This document shows, piece after piece, positions 55,836 to 64,000 of a stretch of 64,000 nucleotides of DNA. This stretch comes from Kosakonia cowanii JCM 10956 = DSM 18146 (GTDB taxonomy: Bacteria > Pseudomonadota > Gammaproteobacteria > Enterobacterales > Enterobacteriaceae). Within the stretch, counting starts at the first letter, position 1, and each line of letters starts with the position of its first letter. Position numbers and translations under genes: made by a program. Location of the stretch: contig NZ_CP019445.1 of assembly GCF_001975225.1 (NCBI RefSeq), positions 2,666,001-2,730,000 of the forward strand, given 5' to 3'. The notes beneath the pieces are model-generated. The model made no database searches. It saw only the letters and a list, made by a program, of their open reading frames with translations, and had not been told where the DNA came from.

Positions 55836-55865
55836 TGCACCATTTTGAGTCACTCTTTTGGTGCG
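55836..55865. promoter_or_regulatory. Tandem NtrC sites upstream of glnH
   Basis: TGCACC-ATTTT-GAGTCA (55836-55852) and GTCACT-CTTTT-GGTGCG (55849-55865) each have one perfect NtrC half site in opposite orientation, 75-120 bp upstream of the -24/-12 promoter. The rest of 55695-56010 holds no gene. Confidence 0.7.
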
Positions 55866-56010
55866 CTCGCGCGCGATTGTCGGCAGTGCTGCTATTTAGC
55901 GCACAACGTGGGCGATAAACAATCACTTATTAACAATTTTGTGATGAGATAATTACGAAGCGGTAACTTTCTGGCGGGAAGGGGGAGAAGTGTTGCACCA
56001 TAAAAGTGCA

Positions 56011-56035
56011 AACCCCCGCACCAGAGGCGCAGGGG
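56011..56035 (-). terminator. dps terminator
   Basis: On the minus strand ACCCCTGCGCC-TCT-GGTGCGGGGGT followed by a short T tract, 27 bp past the dps stop. Confidence 0.75.
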
Positions 56036-56061
56036 TCAGAGCGATAACAAAAAGATCTGGC

Positions 56062-56565
56062 TTATTCGATGTTAGCTTCGATAAACCACAGGTACTGATC
56101 CAGATCGCGGGAGGCGGCGGTAAAGATATCTGCGGTATCTTCATCTTTCGCTTCGGTGATGGCTTTACGCAGGTCGTTCGCGACAACCGCGTAACGATCG
56201 GCCAGCTCTTTCAGGTGATCCTGCACGCTATGAATGTCCAGCGGGTAACTTTTCAGTGCCGTTTTGCTGTTGATCACCTGAGTGGTACCCAGTGCAACAC
56301 CGCCCAGCTGAACCGCGCGCTCTGCCATGGTATCAAGGTGCGTTACCAGCGAAGTACGGAACTGATCCAGCATTTCGTGCACGCCAATAAAGTTCGCGCC
56401 GCGCATGTTCCAGTGGGCCTGCTTGGTGATCAAAGACAGGTCAGTGAAGTGGATCACCTGGCGATTCAGCAGCTCAATGGTCGCTTGTTTGTCGCTGTCC
56501 GATACATCGTTACGGGTATAAAGCAGATTAGACGCTTTCGTTTTTACCAGTTTAGCGGTACTCAT
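56062..56565 (-). CDS. dps: Dps, DNA-binding ferritin-like protein
   Basis: 167 aa from [21 protein letters not shown]. coli length; the Lys-rich N-terminal tail binds DNA. Ferroxidase-site residues are in [18 protein letters not shown] and DTMAERA. Dodecamer that condenses DNA and oxidises iron with H2O2 in stationary phase. Confidence 0.97.
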   Translation of the reverse strand: MSTAKLVKTKASNLLYTRNDVSDSDKQATIELLNRQVIHFTDLSLITKQAHWNMRGANFIGVHEMLDQFRTSLVTHLDTMAERAVQLGGVALGTTQVINSKTALKSYPLDIHSVQDHLKELADRYAVVANDLRKAITEAKDEDTADIFTAASRDLDQYLWFIEANIE

Positions 56566-56590
56566 AATCCATATCCTCTTGATGTTTGTG

Positions 56591-56620
56591 TCCCAGGTAA
56601 TTACCGGGACTAAGTATAGC
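56591..56620 (-). promoter_or_regulatory. dps promoter and leader dyad
   Basis: On the minus strand GCTATACTTAG gives a -10 of the CTATACT type used by sigma-S and sigma-70 (56612-56620). It is followed in the leader by a near-perfect dyad TCCCGGTAATTACCTGGGA (56591-56609). Confidence 0.6.
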
Positions 56621-56824
56621 ACCAGATTAACCGTCGTCGGTTTTGGCTATGCCTATCAGTTCGATAGCGTGATTTAAATATAGGTCACGATTTCGAAAAC
56701 GCGCAACTAATCGAATGAAATGTAAGATAAATCTAATAAAGAGACAGCAGATAACTAAGAATAATTCTAATTAATAAAGAATTTACTTAAAGCGTAAAAA
56801 ATAATGTCAAAGGTCTGAATGAAT

Positions 56825-56854
56825 ATTCAGCATGAGCGAAATCTCATGCTGAAT
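56825..56854. other. Hairpin downstream of rhtA
   Basis: ATTCAGCATGAG / CTCATGCTGAAT is a perfect 12-bp stem with a 6-nt loop, 5 bp past the rhtA stop. No T-run follows on the rhtA strand; likely a 3' mRNA-protecting or weak termination hairpin. Confidence 0.65.
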
Positions 56855-56859
56855 AATTA

Positions 56860-57750
56860 TTATTTACCTATATCCACTTCTTTTATTGTGGTCTCGCGGC
56901 GCAGGGTTAATGTCGACCCCATCGAGGCAATCACAATCGCCATTAAGGCCAGCACCTGCTGGAGCGCAAGCGTCTCACCGAGGAAGATCATGCCCGAGAC
57001 GGCCGCGAGTGCCGGCTCCATGCTCATCAGCGTGCCGAAGGTGCGCGTCGGCAAACGGGTGAGGGCGATCATCTCAAGGGAGTAGGGCAGCGCAGTCGAC
57101 AGAATCGCCACCGCAATGCCGAGCGGTAAAATCGACCAGTGCCACAACACGTCGCCCGCCTGGAACGCGCCAAGGGGGACAAAGACGATTGCGGCAATCA
57201 GCGAACCCAGCGCCACCGTCGCCGGGCCGTGATCCTCGCCCGCGCGTTGCCCGCTCAGAATATAGATAGCCCAGCAGGCCCCCGCGCCGAGTGCAAATGC
57301 CGCGCCGGTTAAATCAACATGCGCCACATCCTGGCCCAGCGGCAGCAGATACCACAGCCCGAGCACGGCGAGGATCACCCAGATAAAATCGACCGCCCGT
57401 CGCGAAGCGAAGAGGGCGACGGCCAGCGGACCGGTGAACTCCAGCGCCACGGCCACGCCGAGCGGCACGGTCTGGATCGCCAGATAGAACATGTAGTTCA
57501 TCGCGCCGAGCGACAGGCCATAAAAGAGCAGCGGCAATCGCTGTTCACGGGTAAAGCGCAAACGCCAGGGTTTAAAAACAATCACCAGGATAAGCGTGCC
57601 GAGTGCAAGACGCAGCGCGGTGACGCCGGGCGCGCCAACCAGAGGAAAGAGCGATTTCGCCAGCGACGCCCCTCCCTGAATCGAGGTCATCGCGATAAGC
57701 AGAATGATAACCGGTACCCACACCGGCAGTTTACGCGGCAAAACAGGCAT
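56860..57750 (-). CDS. rhtA: RhtA, threonine/homoserine exporter
   Basis: 296 aa from MPVLPRKLPVWVPVI (GGAGAAGGG upstream). Ten-helix DMT/EamA exporter; SIQGGASLAKSLFPLVGAPG, VALEFTGPLAVAL and RTFGTLMSMEPALAAVSG are conserved. Exports homoserine and threonine. Divergent from ompX. Confidence 0.95.
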   Translation of the reverse strand: MPVLPRKLPVWVPVIILLIAMTSIQGGASLAKSLFPLVGAPGVTALRLALGTLILVIVFKPWRLRFTREQRLPLLFYGLSLGAMNYMFYLAIQTVPLGVAVALEFTGPLAVALFASRRAVDFIWVILAVLGLWYLLPLGQDVAHVDLTGAAFALGAGACWAIYILSGQRAGEDHGPATVALGSLIAAIVFVPLGAFQAGDVLWHWSILPLGIAVAILSTALPYSLEMIALTRLPTRTFGTLMSMEPALAAVSGMIFLGETLALQQVLALMAIVIASMGSTLTLRRETTIKEVDIGK

Positions 57751-57824
57751 CCCTTCTCCGTTAAGTGTCAAATGAGGCAGAGCCGTCAGTCTACTTGAAA
57801 TAGTATTCAGACGGTTGATGGTTG

Positions 57825-57930
57825 GTTGTAAAAAAGGCTGAAAAAATCCGTATAATGGCCGTCGGGCGGTCGATTATTGGCCTGTTTATTTAAGAATAAT
57901 CTGGATGAACGAATTCCAGAACAGGTACCA
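57825..57930 (+). promoter_or_regulatory. Strong promoter-like sequence and structured leader upstream of ompX
   Basis: A perfect -10 TATAAT (57851-57856) has TTGTAA at 57826-57831 (19-bp spacer). Downstream RNA folds: TCTGGA/TCCAGA (57900-57905/57915-57920) nested within CCTGT/ACAGG (57881-57885/57921-57925). A second TATAAT at 58044-58049 lies nearer ompX. Could be a long ompX leader or a separate small RNA. Confidence 0.45.
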
Positions 57931-58108
57931 TAATAGTCCGACTCTTGAGAAAAGTGCTTTTTAATGAATGGGTTGTTAAGGAGCGGAAACTTTCTGTTAC
58001 ATGAAAGAACGCTTTAGACTCTATTTCTCTCAAAGAGTTTCCTTATAATTTTTGATATATTTAAATGCGTAGTACCCAGGATTTCTTGAAGCACATTTGA
58101 GGTGGATT

Positions 58109-58624
58109 ATGAAAAAAATTGCATGTCTTTCAGCACTGGCCGCTCTTCTGGCGGTTTCTGCAGGTTCCGCAGTAGCATCAACTTCTACTGTTTCCGGCGG
58201 TTATGCTCAGAGCGACGCTCAGGGTATTGCTAACAAAACCAACGGTTTCAACCTGAAATACCGTTACGAGCAGGATAACAACCCGCTGGGCGTTATCGGT
58301 TCCTTCACCTACACCGAAAAAGATCGTACTACCGGTGAAGGCGTTTATAACAAAGCTCAGTACTACGGCATCACTGCTGGTCCGGCTTTCCGCATCAATG
58401 ACTGGGCGAGCATCTACGGTGTAGTTGGTGTTGGTTACGGTAAATTCCAGCAGACTGCTGACGTTGCTAAAGTGTCTGACACCAGCGACTACGGCGTTTC
58501 TTACGGTGCTGGTCTGCAGTTCAACCCGATGGAAAACGTTGCTCTGGACTTCTCCTACGAGCAGAGCCGTATCCGTAGCGTTGACGTTGGCACCTGGATC
58601 GCTGGTGTTGGTTACCGCTTCTAA
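58109..58624 (+). CDS. ompX: OmpX, eight-stranded outer-membrane protein
   Basis: 171 aa from MKKIACLSALAALLAVSAG, E. coli length. Signal peptide ends AVA; mature STSTVSGGYAQSDAQG with alternating beta strands and C-terminal VGYRF (terminal Phe for BAM insertion). Ail/Lom family. Codon use is strongly biased, a sign of high expression. Ribosome site GAGGTGG is the region paired by CyaR sRNA in E. coli. Confidence 0.97.
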   Translation: MKKIACLSALAALLAVSAGSAVASTSTVSGGYAQSDAQGIANKTNGFNLKYRYEQDNNPLGVIGSFTYTEKDRTTGEGVYNKAQYYGITAGPAFRINDWASIYGVVGVGYGKFQQTADVAKVSDTSDYGVSYGAGLQFNPMENVALDFSYEQSRIRSVDVGTWIAGVGYRF

Positions 58625-58640
58625 TCGCTTTTGCGATAAT

Positions 58641-58672
58641 AAAAATCCGCCTCAAGGGGCGGATTTTTTTTT
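58641..58672 (+). terminator. ompX terminator
   Basis: AATCCGCC-TCAA-GGGGCGGATT hairpin with a run of nine T, 17 bp past ompX. Confidence 0.95.
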
Positions 58673-58693
58673 GCCTGCAAAAAGCATAGACCG

Positions 58694-60283
58694 TTAACGG
58701 GTGCTGCGCGTGTCGAACAGGTCGGTCCCTAGATGGTTATAGTCCACTTTCTGTAACTTAAAGTTGGTCACGTAGACGGGCCCCGCTTTTTTCCCCGAGA
58801 TAAACGGGTAGGCATTTTTGATCTGCGTGGCGGTAATTCCGGTCCACTGCGAGAAGAAGCTCAAAAAGTCGTTGGCGGAGCGGCGCGCTTTAATCAGACG
58901 ATGTTTTGTCGCATCGCTTGAGACCACCATAAACGGCACCTGGAAGTTCTGCTGAAAATGGTCGTCATGCGCGAGATACTGCACCTCTTTGCCGCGCTCT
59001 TTAAACGCCAGGCCATGATCGGAGAAGTAGACCATCGAGAAGCTCTCGCCGCTGTTGCGCAGCTGGGAGTAGATCTTGCCCAGCAGATCGTCGGTTTGCG
59101 TGATGGAGTAGAGGTAGCAGGAGGTCTCTTTCGACTGCACAAACTCGTTGTACTTGCCGCCGGTGCGATCGCACGCCTGCGGATGCGACCCCATCAGATG
59201 CAGCACAATCAGCTGCGGTTGATTACGCCGCACGCTCAGCACCTGGTTGGTGAGCTTTAACAGATCCTCATCGCGGGTGTTTTTATCCGCTTCAAAGTCG
59301 CCCCGTTTCAGGAACTGCACTTCATCGGCGCGCTTCGCAATGCTGGCGATGGCGGTGTCATATTCGCCAATCTGCCCCTGGTTTGAGAACCACCAGGTCT
59401 GGAAACCAGCGCGGCTCGCCAGCGTGACAAAGTTATCCTGATACTGCGGCTTGTCGTTGACCACACGGTTTAAGGTCAGGCCGAGGGACTTCTGTGTCGA
59501 TCCGCTGGCGGCAATATAGTCGGTAAAGAGATCGCCATTCACCTGGCTGGCAAACGGCGTATTGTTCCAGTGCCCACCAAAAGCGCCTAGCGCATCGCGG
59601 CGCGCGCTCTCGCCAATCACCACCACATAGACGTGATACTTCGGATTAACTGCGGTGACCGTCCAGGTATCTTTCATCCCGGAGAGCTGCGCCATGTTCT
59701 CCTCTTCTACCTTCACTTCGTGGTAGTTATAGGCGACATCGCGCACAAAGCGCAGCACCGGCACGCCGGTGTCGATCAGGCGGAACTCAAAGCCGCGAAA
59801 GTGGTTCTGTACCGGGCCGATAAAGTAGGAGGCGACGCAAAACAGCACACCCAGCGTGTCCCACTTCAGCCACGGCGTCGAAGGCACCAACACCCGACGG
59901 CGCAGCGCAATCACACCCAGCGCGAGGATGCCAACGCTAATAACGTAGTGATACCACGGGAAGATGGTCAGAATTTCTGACGACTCTTCGATATTGGTCG
60001 AACGCAGCGCCAGCAGGGTGTTGAAGTTGGGCGCGCCATAAGCCTGGCCAAACGGAAAGTAGCTGGCGGCGACCAGCGTGGTGATGGTCAGAAAGATTTT
60101 TTGCGCACGCGGCGCATGACGCCAGAGCACGCAGAGCGCGCAGGTGGAGACCACTGCATAGAGCACGCTGAATTCGTAGCCAAGGGCAAAGTTAATTAAT
60201 AGTGACTGCAGGAAATAGAAACCAATCCACGGATTGATCGACTGACCGCGCAGGGCAACGGACTCTTTAAGGATTACGCTCAT
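58694..60283 (-). CDS. ybiP: YbiP, EptA-family (sulfatase-fold) transferase-like membrane protein
   Basis: 529 aa from MSVILKESVALRGQSINPW, E. coli length; a frame to 60478 has no support. Four or five N-terminal helices, then an alkaline-phosphatase-fold periplasmic domain: VVIGESARRDALGAFGG, ASGSTQKSLGLTLNR (Thr/Ser nucleophile region), HLMGSHPQACDR, FSDHGLAFKERG. Related to phosphoethanolamine transferases, substrate unknown. 60284-60560, upstream, includes the RybA/mntS transcript region. Confidence 0.93.
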   Translation of the reverse strand: MSVILKESVALRGQSINPWIGFYFLQSLLINFALGYEFSVLYAVVSTCALCVLWRHAPRAQKIFLTITTLVAASYFPFGQAYGAPNFNTLLALRSTNIEESSEILTIFPWYHYVISVGILALGVIALRRRVLVPSTPWLKWDTLGVLFCVASYFIGPVQNHFRGFEFRLIDTGVPVLRFVRDVAYNYHEVKVEEENMAQLSGMKDTWTVTAVNPKYHVYVVVIGESARRDALGAFGGHWNNTPFASQVNGDLFTDYIAASGSTQKSLGLTLNRVVNDKPQYQDNFVTLASRAGFQTWWFSNQGQIGEYDTAIASIAKRADEVQFLKRGDFEADKNTRDEDLLKLTNQVLSVRRNQPQLIVLHLMGSHPQACDRTGGKYNEFVQSKETSCYLYSITQTDDLLGKIYSQLRNSGESFSMVYFSDHGLAFKERGKEVQYLAHDDHFQQNFQVPFMVVSSDATKHRLIKARRSANDFLSFFSQWTGITATQIKNAYPFISGKKAGPVYVTNFKLQKVDYNHLGTDLFDTRSTR

Positions 60284-60560
60284 AGATGATTTCGTGAAAC
60301 GCCATGTGCTCACCCTGGCGTAAGGGTCAAAACCTGCCGGACAGCGCGCTGAGAGGGGGAGGGGATCCGCGTCTGCGGTGCGCATTGAGTGCAGGGCTGC
60401 GCAAAGATAAAGCGCGGCGGGTTTAAGGTCAACAGCAGCTAAGAGATTGTTTTGCGAGAGTGATTGCAAATCCAGCAAAATTACGCGGATTTTGGGGAAA
60501 ACAGGTCAGTATGAAGCGATAAGATGACAGAAAAATGAAGCGGCGTACCGCGACGCCGCA

Positions 60561-60692
60561 TCAGTGGGTAGGTTTATCTTCGTTCGGCTGCGGCTTACCG
60601 TTGACGATATCGCACAACATATTGAGCAGCATTAAACGGACTTTAAAGGGAGAGTGGCTAAACACGCGCATACACCTCTTGAACTCATTCAT
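60561..60692 (-). CDS. mntS: MntS, small manganese-response protein
   Basis: 43 aa from MNEFKRCMRVFSHSPFKVRL, close to E. coli MntS (42 aa), differing at the C-terminus (NGKPQPNEDKPTH). GGAGGTGAC upstream. In E. coli MntS is made at low Mn2+ under MntR repression and inhibits Mn export by MntP, raising free manganese. It lies inside the transcript formerly called RybA. Confidence 0.95.
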   Translation of the reverse strand: MNEFKRCMRVFSHSPFKVRLMLLNMLCDIVNGKPQPNEDKPTH

Positions 60693-60752
60693 TGTCACCT
60701 CCTGATGATTAGGACCCCTTCGATCCATGAAAGGTGAACGCATTACATACAG

Positions 60753-60770
60753 ATATAGCACAGGCTATAT
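60753..60770. promoter_or_regulatory. MntR box of mntS
   Basis: ATATAGC-ACAG-GCTATAT is a perfect dyad matching the MntR consensus (AACATAGC...GCTATGTT), 61 bp before mntS and between the divergent mntS and mntR. Confidence 0.85.
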
Positions 60771-60878
60771 TACATAGCTACGGCTAATACGTTAATTTTT
60801 TGTACTGATTCACGGATGGTTTACAATGCGCCTCTCTTATATGATGCTGCACAGCGTCTCACCGTCAGGGGAAGCACT

Positions 60879-61349
60879 ATGAACCGTCGCGCAGGTAAGC
60901 AAACAATAAAAAAAGTGACGCTGGTTAATGTCGAAGAGCATGTCGAAGGTTTCCGCCAGGTCCGCGAAGCGCACCGCCGCGAACTGATTGATGACTATGT
61001 TGAACTCATCTCCGATCTGATCCGCGAAGTGGGGGAAGCCCGCCAGGTGGATATGGCTGCGCGCCTCGGCGTGTCGCAGCCGACGGTGGCGAAGATGTTA
61101 AAAAGGCTCGCCTCGGTCGGTCTTATTGAGCAGATCCCATGGCGCGGCGTCTTTCTCACCGCCGAAGGGGAGAGGCTGGCGCAGGAGAGCCGCGAGCGTC
61201 ACCAAATCGTTGAGAGTTTCCTGCTGGTGTTAGGCGTCAGCCCGGATATCGCCCGGCGCGATGCGGAAGGGATGGAGCACCACGTCAGCGAAGAGACCCT
61301 TGAATGTTTCCGTCGTTTCACGCAGCAACACGAGACGCCATCTGAATGA
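60879..61349 (+). CDS. mntR: MntR, manganese-dependent regulator
   Basis: 156 aa from [21 protein letters not shown]. DtxR family: winged helix [27 protein letters not shown], metal/dimer domain with [16 protein letters not shown] and [11 protein letters not shown] (His ligands). Represses mntH and mntS and activates mntP with Mn2+. Overlaps ybiR by 4 bp. Confidence 0.96.
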   Translation: MNRRAGKQTIKKVTLVNVEEHVEGFRQVREAHRRELIDDYVELISDLIREVGEARQVDMAARLGVSQPTVAKMLKRLASVGLIEQIPWRGVFLTAEGERLAQESRERHQIVESFLLVLGVSPDIARRDAEGMEHHVSEETLECFRRFTQQHETPSE

Positions 61350-62455
61350 ACCTCCCTTTTATTCGCGCCCTGGCGCGTGACCGCTTTCTCCACCTGTTAC
61401 TGTTAATTGGCGTCGCCTTATGCTTCTTTGTGCCCTTTGCGCCAAAGAAGTGGCCCGGTGCCATCGACTGGCACACCATTATTACCCTCAGTGGGTTAAT
61501 GCTGCTGACCAAAGGGGTGGAGCTGAGCGGCTATTTTGATGTAATTGGCCGACGCATGGTGCGCCGTTTTCAGCACGAGCGTCAGCTGGCTATTTTCCTC
61601 GTGCTGGCGGCGGCGGTGCTCTCTACCTTCCTGACTAACGATGTGGCGCTCTTTATTGTCGTGCCGCTGACCATCACGCTAAAGAAGCTGTGCGAAATCC
61701 CGGTTAACCGGCTGATCATCTTCGAAGCGCTGGCGGTCAACGCCGGATCGCTTTTAACGCCCATCGGTAACCCGCAGAACATCCTGATTTGGGGCCGTTC
61801 GGGGCTCTCTTTCCCGGCCTTCATCTGGCAGATGGCACCGCTGGCGCTGGCCATGATGATCACCTTGCTGGTGCTGTGCTGGTTCTGCTTCTCCGCGAAA
61901 GCGCTGACTTACCATAGCGGGCAGAGTTCGAGCGAGTGGAAACCGAAGCTGGTCTGGAGCTGCCTTGGCTTCTACCTGGTCTTTATCACCGCGCTTGAGC
62001 TGAAGCAGGAGCTGTGGGGGTTGGCGATAATCGCCGTCGGCTTCCTCTTCCTGGCGCGCCGGGTGGTGTTCAGTGTCGACTGGACATTGCTGCTGGTCTT
62101 TATCGCCATGTTTATCGACGTCCATCTGCTGACCCAGCTGCCCGCGCTGCACGCGACGCTTGCCAGCACCGGCCAGCTCTCACAGCCGGGCCTATGGCTG
62201 ACCGCGATTGGCCTGTCGCAATTTATCAGCAATGTGCCAGCGACCATTTTGCTGCTCAACTATGTGCCGCCCGATACGCTGCTCGCCTGGGCGGTTAACG
62301 TCGGTGGTTTTGGCCTGCTGCCGGGATCGCTGGCGAACCTGATCGCCCTGCGTATGGCGAATAATCGTCGCATCTGGTGGCGCTTCCATCTCTACTCCAT
62401 GCCGCTGCTGGTGTGGGCTGCGCTGGTGGGATACGGATTACTCTTAGTCATATAG
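61346..62455 (+). CDS. ybiR: YbiR, ArsB/NhaD-type ion transporter
   Basis: 369 aa, about ten membrane helices. IT-superfamily motif [13 protein letters not shown] and [24 protein letters not shown]. Co-transcribed with mntR (ATGA overlap), so a manganese or anion link is tempting but unproven. Confidence 0.93.
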   Translation: MNLPFIRALARDRFLHLLLLIGVALCFFVPFAPKKWPGAIDWHTIITLSGLMLLTKGVELSGYFDVIGRRMVRRFQHERQLAIFLVLAAAVLSTFLTNDVALFIVVPLTITLKKLCEIPVNRLIIFEALAVNAGSLLTPIGNPQNILIWGRSGLSFPAFIWQMAPLALAMMITLLVLCWFCFSAKALTYHSGQSSSEWKPKLVWSCLGFYLVFITALELKQELWGLAIIAVGFLFLARRVVFSVDWTLLLVFIAMFIDVHLLTQLPALHATLASTGQLSQPGLWLTAIGLSQFISNVPATILLLNYVPPDTLLAWAVNVGGFGLLPGSLANLIALRMANNRRIWWRFHLYSMPLLVWAALVGYGLLLVI

Positions 62456-62556
62456 TGCTGATTTGTCAGTTTATCCTGGCAAATGTATAGCAACCGCCTA
62501 AGTTTAGTAAACGGCGCACCCTCGGCGCCGTTACCTGACAGGAACGTTGCGAGATT

Positions 62557-63666
62557 ATGGCAGAAAAGAGAACTCAACCTGACGACGTTCAGGACGACGA
62601 AAAAGAGCAGCAAGACGACAAACCCCGCAAACGCCCCGGAAAGAAGCCGCTGATTATTCTCGGCATTGTCGTCGTAGTGATGGTTGTTGTGGCGCTGGTG
62701 TGGTGGTTATTAACCCGCAACCAGGAGACCACCGATGACGCCTTCACCGACGGCGATGCGGTGACCATTGCGCCAAAAGTGGCGGGTTACGTCACCGATC
62801 TGCGGGTGAAAGATAACCAGCGGGTGAAAAAGGGCGATCTGCTGGTGGTGATCGATCCGCGCGATGCCACCGCTCAGCGCGATCAGGCGCAGGCCCAGCT
62901 TGGGCTGGCGACCGCGCAGCTTCACCAGGCGCAGGCGCAGCTCGCGCTCTCCAAAGTGCAGTACCCGGCGCAGCGGGATGAAGCCCGCGCGCAGGTACTG
63001 AAAGCGAAGGCCGACCTGGCTAACGCCGAAGCCGCTTATAAACGTCAACGCGGTGTCGATCCCCGCGCGACCACCCAACAAAACATTGATACCGCTAATG
63101 CCCAGTTGCGCAGTGCCCAGGCGCAGCTTGCCAGCGCGCAGGCGCAGCTGGAAGTAGCCGAGCAGGTGCAGTTGCAGATCCGCCAGCAGGAGACCAACGT
63201 CGAGGCGCGCGAGCAGCAGGTCGCGCAGGCGAAGGCGCAGCTGGAAACCGCCAATCTTAACCTCTCGTGGACTAACGTCCGCGCGCCGTTCGATGGTTAT
63301 GTCACCAAGCGTAACGTGCAAACCGGTACGCTGGTGCAGGCCGGAAGCGCGCTCTTTTCGCTGGTCTCCCAGGAGGTGTGGGTGACGGCGAACTTTAAAG
63401 AGTCGCAGCTGGAGCGCATGCGTCCGGGTAATAAAGTGACAGTCACCGTCGATGCCTGGCCGGATCTGGAGCTGGAAGGGCATGTCGACAGTATCCAACA
63501 GGGGAGTGGCTCGAAGTTCGCCGCCTTCCCGTCGGAAAACGCCACCGGTAACTTTGTGAAGATTGTTCAGCGCGTGCCGGTAAAGATCGTTATCGATAAG
63601 GGGCTGGACCCGAACAAACCGCTGCCGCTCGGCCTCTCAGTTGAACCGAAGGTTACGCTGGAATGA
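62557..63666 (+). CDS. EmrA-like HlyD-family membrane fusion protein
   Basis: 369 aa. Acidic/basic N-terminus (QDDEKEQQDDKPRKRPGKK), one membrane helix (~30-50), lipoyl half TDDAFTDGDAVTIAPKVAGYV, long Ala/Gln alpha-hairpin (~100-225) and second half NVRAPFDGYVTKRNVQTG. Periplasmic adaptor linking the MFS pump downstream to an outer-membrane channel. Overlaps the pump gene by 4 bp. E. coli K-12 has ldtB after ybiR instead, so the pair is accessory. Confidence 0.88.
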   Translation: MAEKRTQPDDVQDDEKEQQDDKPRKRPGKKPLIILGIVVVVMVVVALVWWLLTRNQETTDDAFTDGDAVTIAPKVAGYVTDLRVKDNQRVKKGDLLVVIDPRDATAQRDQAQAQLGLATAQLHQAQAQLALSKVQYPAQRDEARAQVLKAKADLANAEAAYKRQRGVDPRATTQQNIDTANAQLRSAQAQLASAQAQLEVAEQVQLQIRQQETNVEAREQQVAQAKAQLETANLNLSWTNVRAPFDGYVTKRNVQTGTLVQAGSALFSLVSQEVWVTANFKESQLERMRPGNKVTVTVDAWPDLELEGHVDSIQQGSGSKFAAFPSENATGNFVKIVQRVPVKIVIDKGLDPNKPLPLGLSVEPKVTLE

Positions 63667-64000
63667 CCGACCACAGTCATGAAAACTGGCGTCCGGCCAG
63701 TAACCCGTGGGCGGTGGCGTGGGTCGTCACCCTCGCGGTGTTTATGGAGATCCTCGACACCACCATCGTCAACGTGGCGCTGCCGCACGTTGCCGGGTCG
63801 CTCTCCGCCAGTTATGACGAATCCACCTGGGTGCTGACCAGCTACCTGGTGGCGAACGGTATTGTGCTGCCCATCTCGGCATTTCTTAGCCGTACCTTTG
63901 GCCGCAAACAGTTTTTCCTTATCTGCATTGTGATGTTCACCGTCTGCTCCTTCCTGTGCGGTATCGCCACCGAGCTGTGGGAGATCATTCTGTTTCGTAT
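63663..64000 (+). CDS. EmrB-like MFS (DHA2) drug exporter, 3' end outside window
   Basis: About 112 residues visible. MTDHSHENWRPASNPWAV leads into helix 1 with FMEILDTTIVNVALP (DHA2 motif D1: LDxTIVNVALP), then STWVLTSYLVANGIVLP and the RTFGRKQFF loop (motif A). 14-helix proton-driven multidrug exporter working with the HlyD-type protein upstream. Truncated by the window edge. Confidence 0.9.
   Translation, partial: MTDHSHENWRPASNPWAVAWVVTLAVFMEILDTTIVNVALPHVAGSLSASYDESTWVLTSYLVANGIVLPISAFLSRTFGRKQFFLICIVMFTVCSFLCGIATELWEIILFR

Noticed and set aside
57981..58020. Sigma-E-like promoter ahead of ompX (GGAAACTTT)
   Set aside because: An extra A in the -35 motif and no fitting -10 at the right spacing.

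Overview
The window is chromosomal DNA from a member of the Enterobacteriaceae. Gene order follows the E. coli gal-bio-uvrB-moa-ybh-rhlE-dinG-glnHPQ-dps-ompX-mntR segment, and most proteins look very close to their E. coli counterparts. G+C-rich coding and the accessory genes fit the Kosakonia/Enterobacter/Klebsiella side of the family, but the genus cannot be fixed from the sequence alone. No prophage, transposase, rRNA, tRNA or CRISPR array was found.

Layout: 1-4.8 kb is the molybdate block (modF partial, modE, acrZ, modABC). 4.8-9.4 kb holds ybhA, pgl, ybhC, an empty lambda-type attB site, ybhB and an extra DJ-1/PfpI gene. 9.5-14.5 kb is the biotin cluster bioA / bioBFCD with the BirA operator. 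14.4-15.2 kb is an orphan UrtE/LivF-like ATPase with a sigma-54-type promoter. 15.9-17.9 kb is uvrB with LexA and DnaA boxes. 18-21.5 kb is the lipid A modification module eptA-pmrA-pmrB, with a facing 30-codon PmrR-like membrane peptide gene; in E. coli this module lies elsewhere. 21.6-25.6 kb is ybhK and moaABCDE with ModE site and Moco riboswitch. 25.7-36.4 kb is ybhL, ybhM, ybhN-clsB-ybhP, ybhQ and cecR-ybhGFSR. 36.7-38.1 kb is rhlE. 38.8-44.6 kb is a beta-glucoside operon (bglG, EIIBCA, two GH1 enzymes). 44.8-51.1 kb is dinG, ybiB, ybiJ, ybiI, a flavin reductase gene and rlmF. 51.1-60.7 kb is ybiO, glnHPQ, dps, rhtA, ompX, ybiP and mntS. 60.9-64 kb is mntR, ybiR and an EmrAB-like efflux pair cut by the window end.

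How it works together: molybdate import (ModABC), sensing (ModE) and cofactor synthesis (MoaA-E) are linked by two ModE operators and a riboswitch. Two SOS genes (uvrB, dinG) carry LexA boxes. Two nitrogen-type sigma-54 promoters precede glnH and the orphan ATPase. PmrA-type boxes precede both eptA and the PmrR-like gene, suggesting a self-contained, self-regulated lipid A module. The bgl operon carries BglG-type antitermination sites before bglG and before bglF.

The least explained feature is a ~256-bp, ~98% identical structured repeat, present twice in direct orientation (38408-38663, 49149-49404), embedded in REP sequences and flanking the bgl-dinG-ybiI interval.
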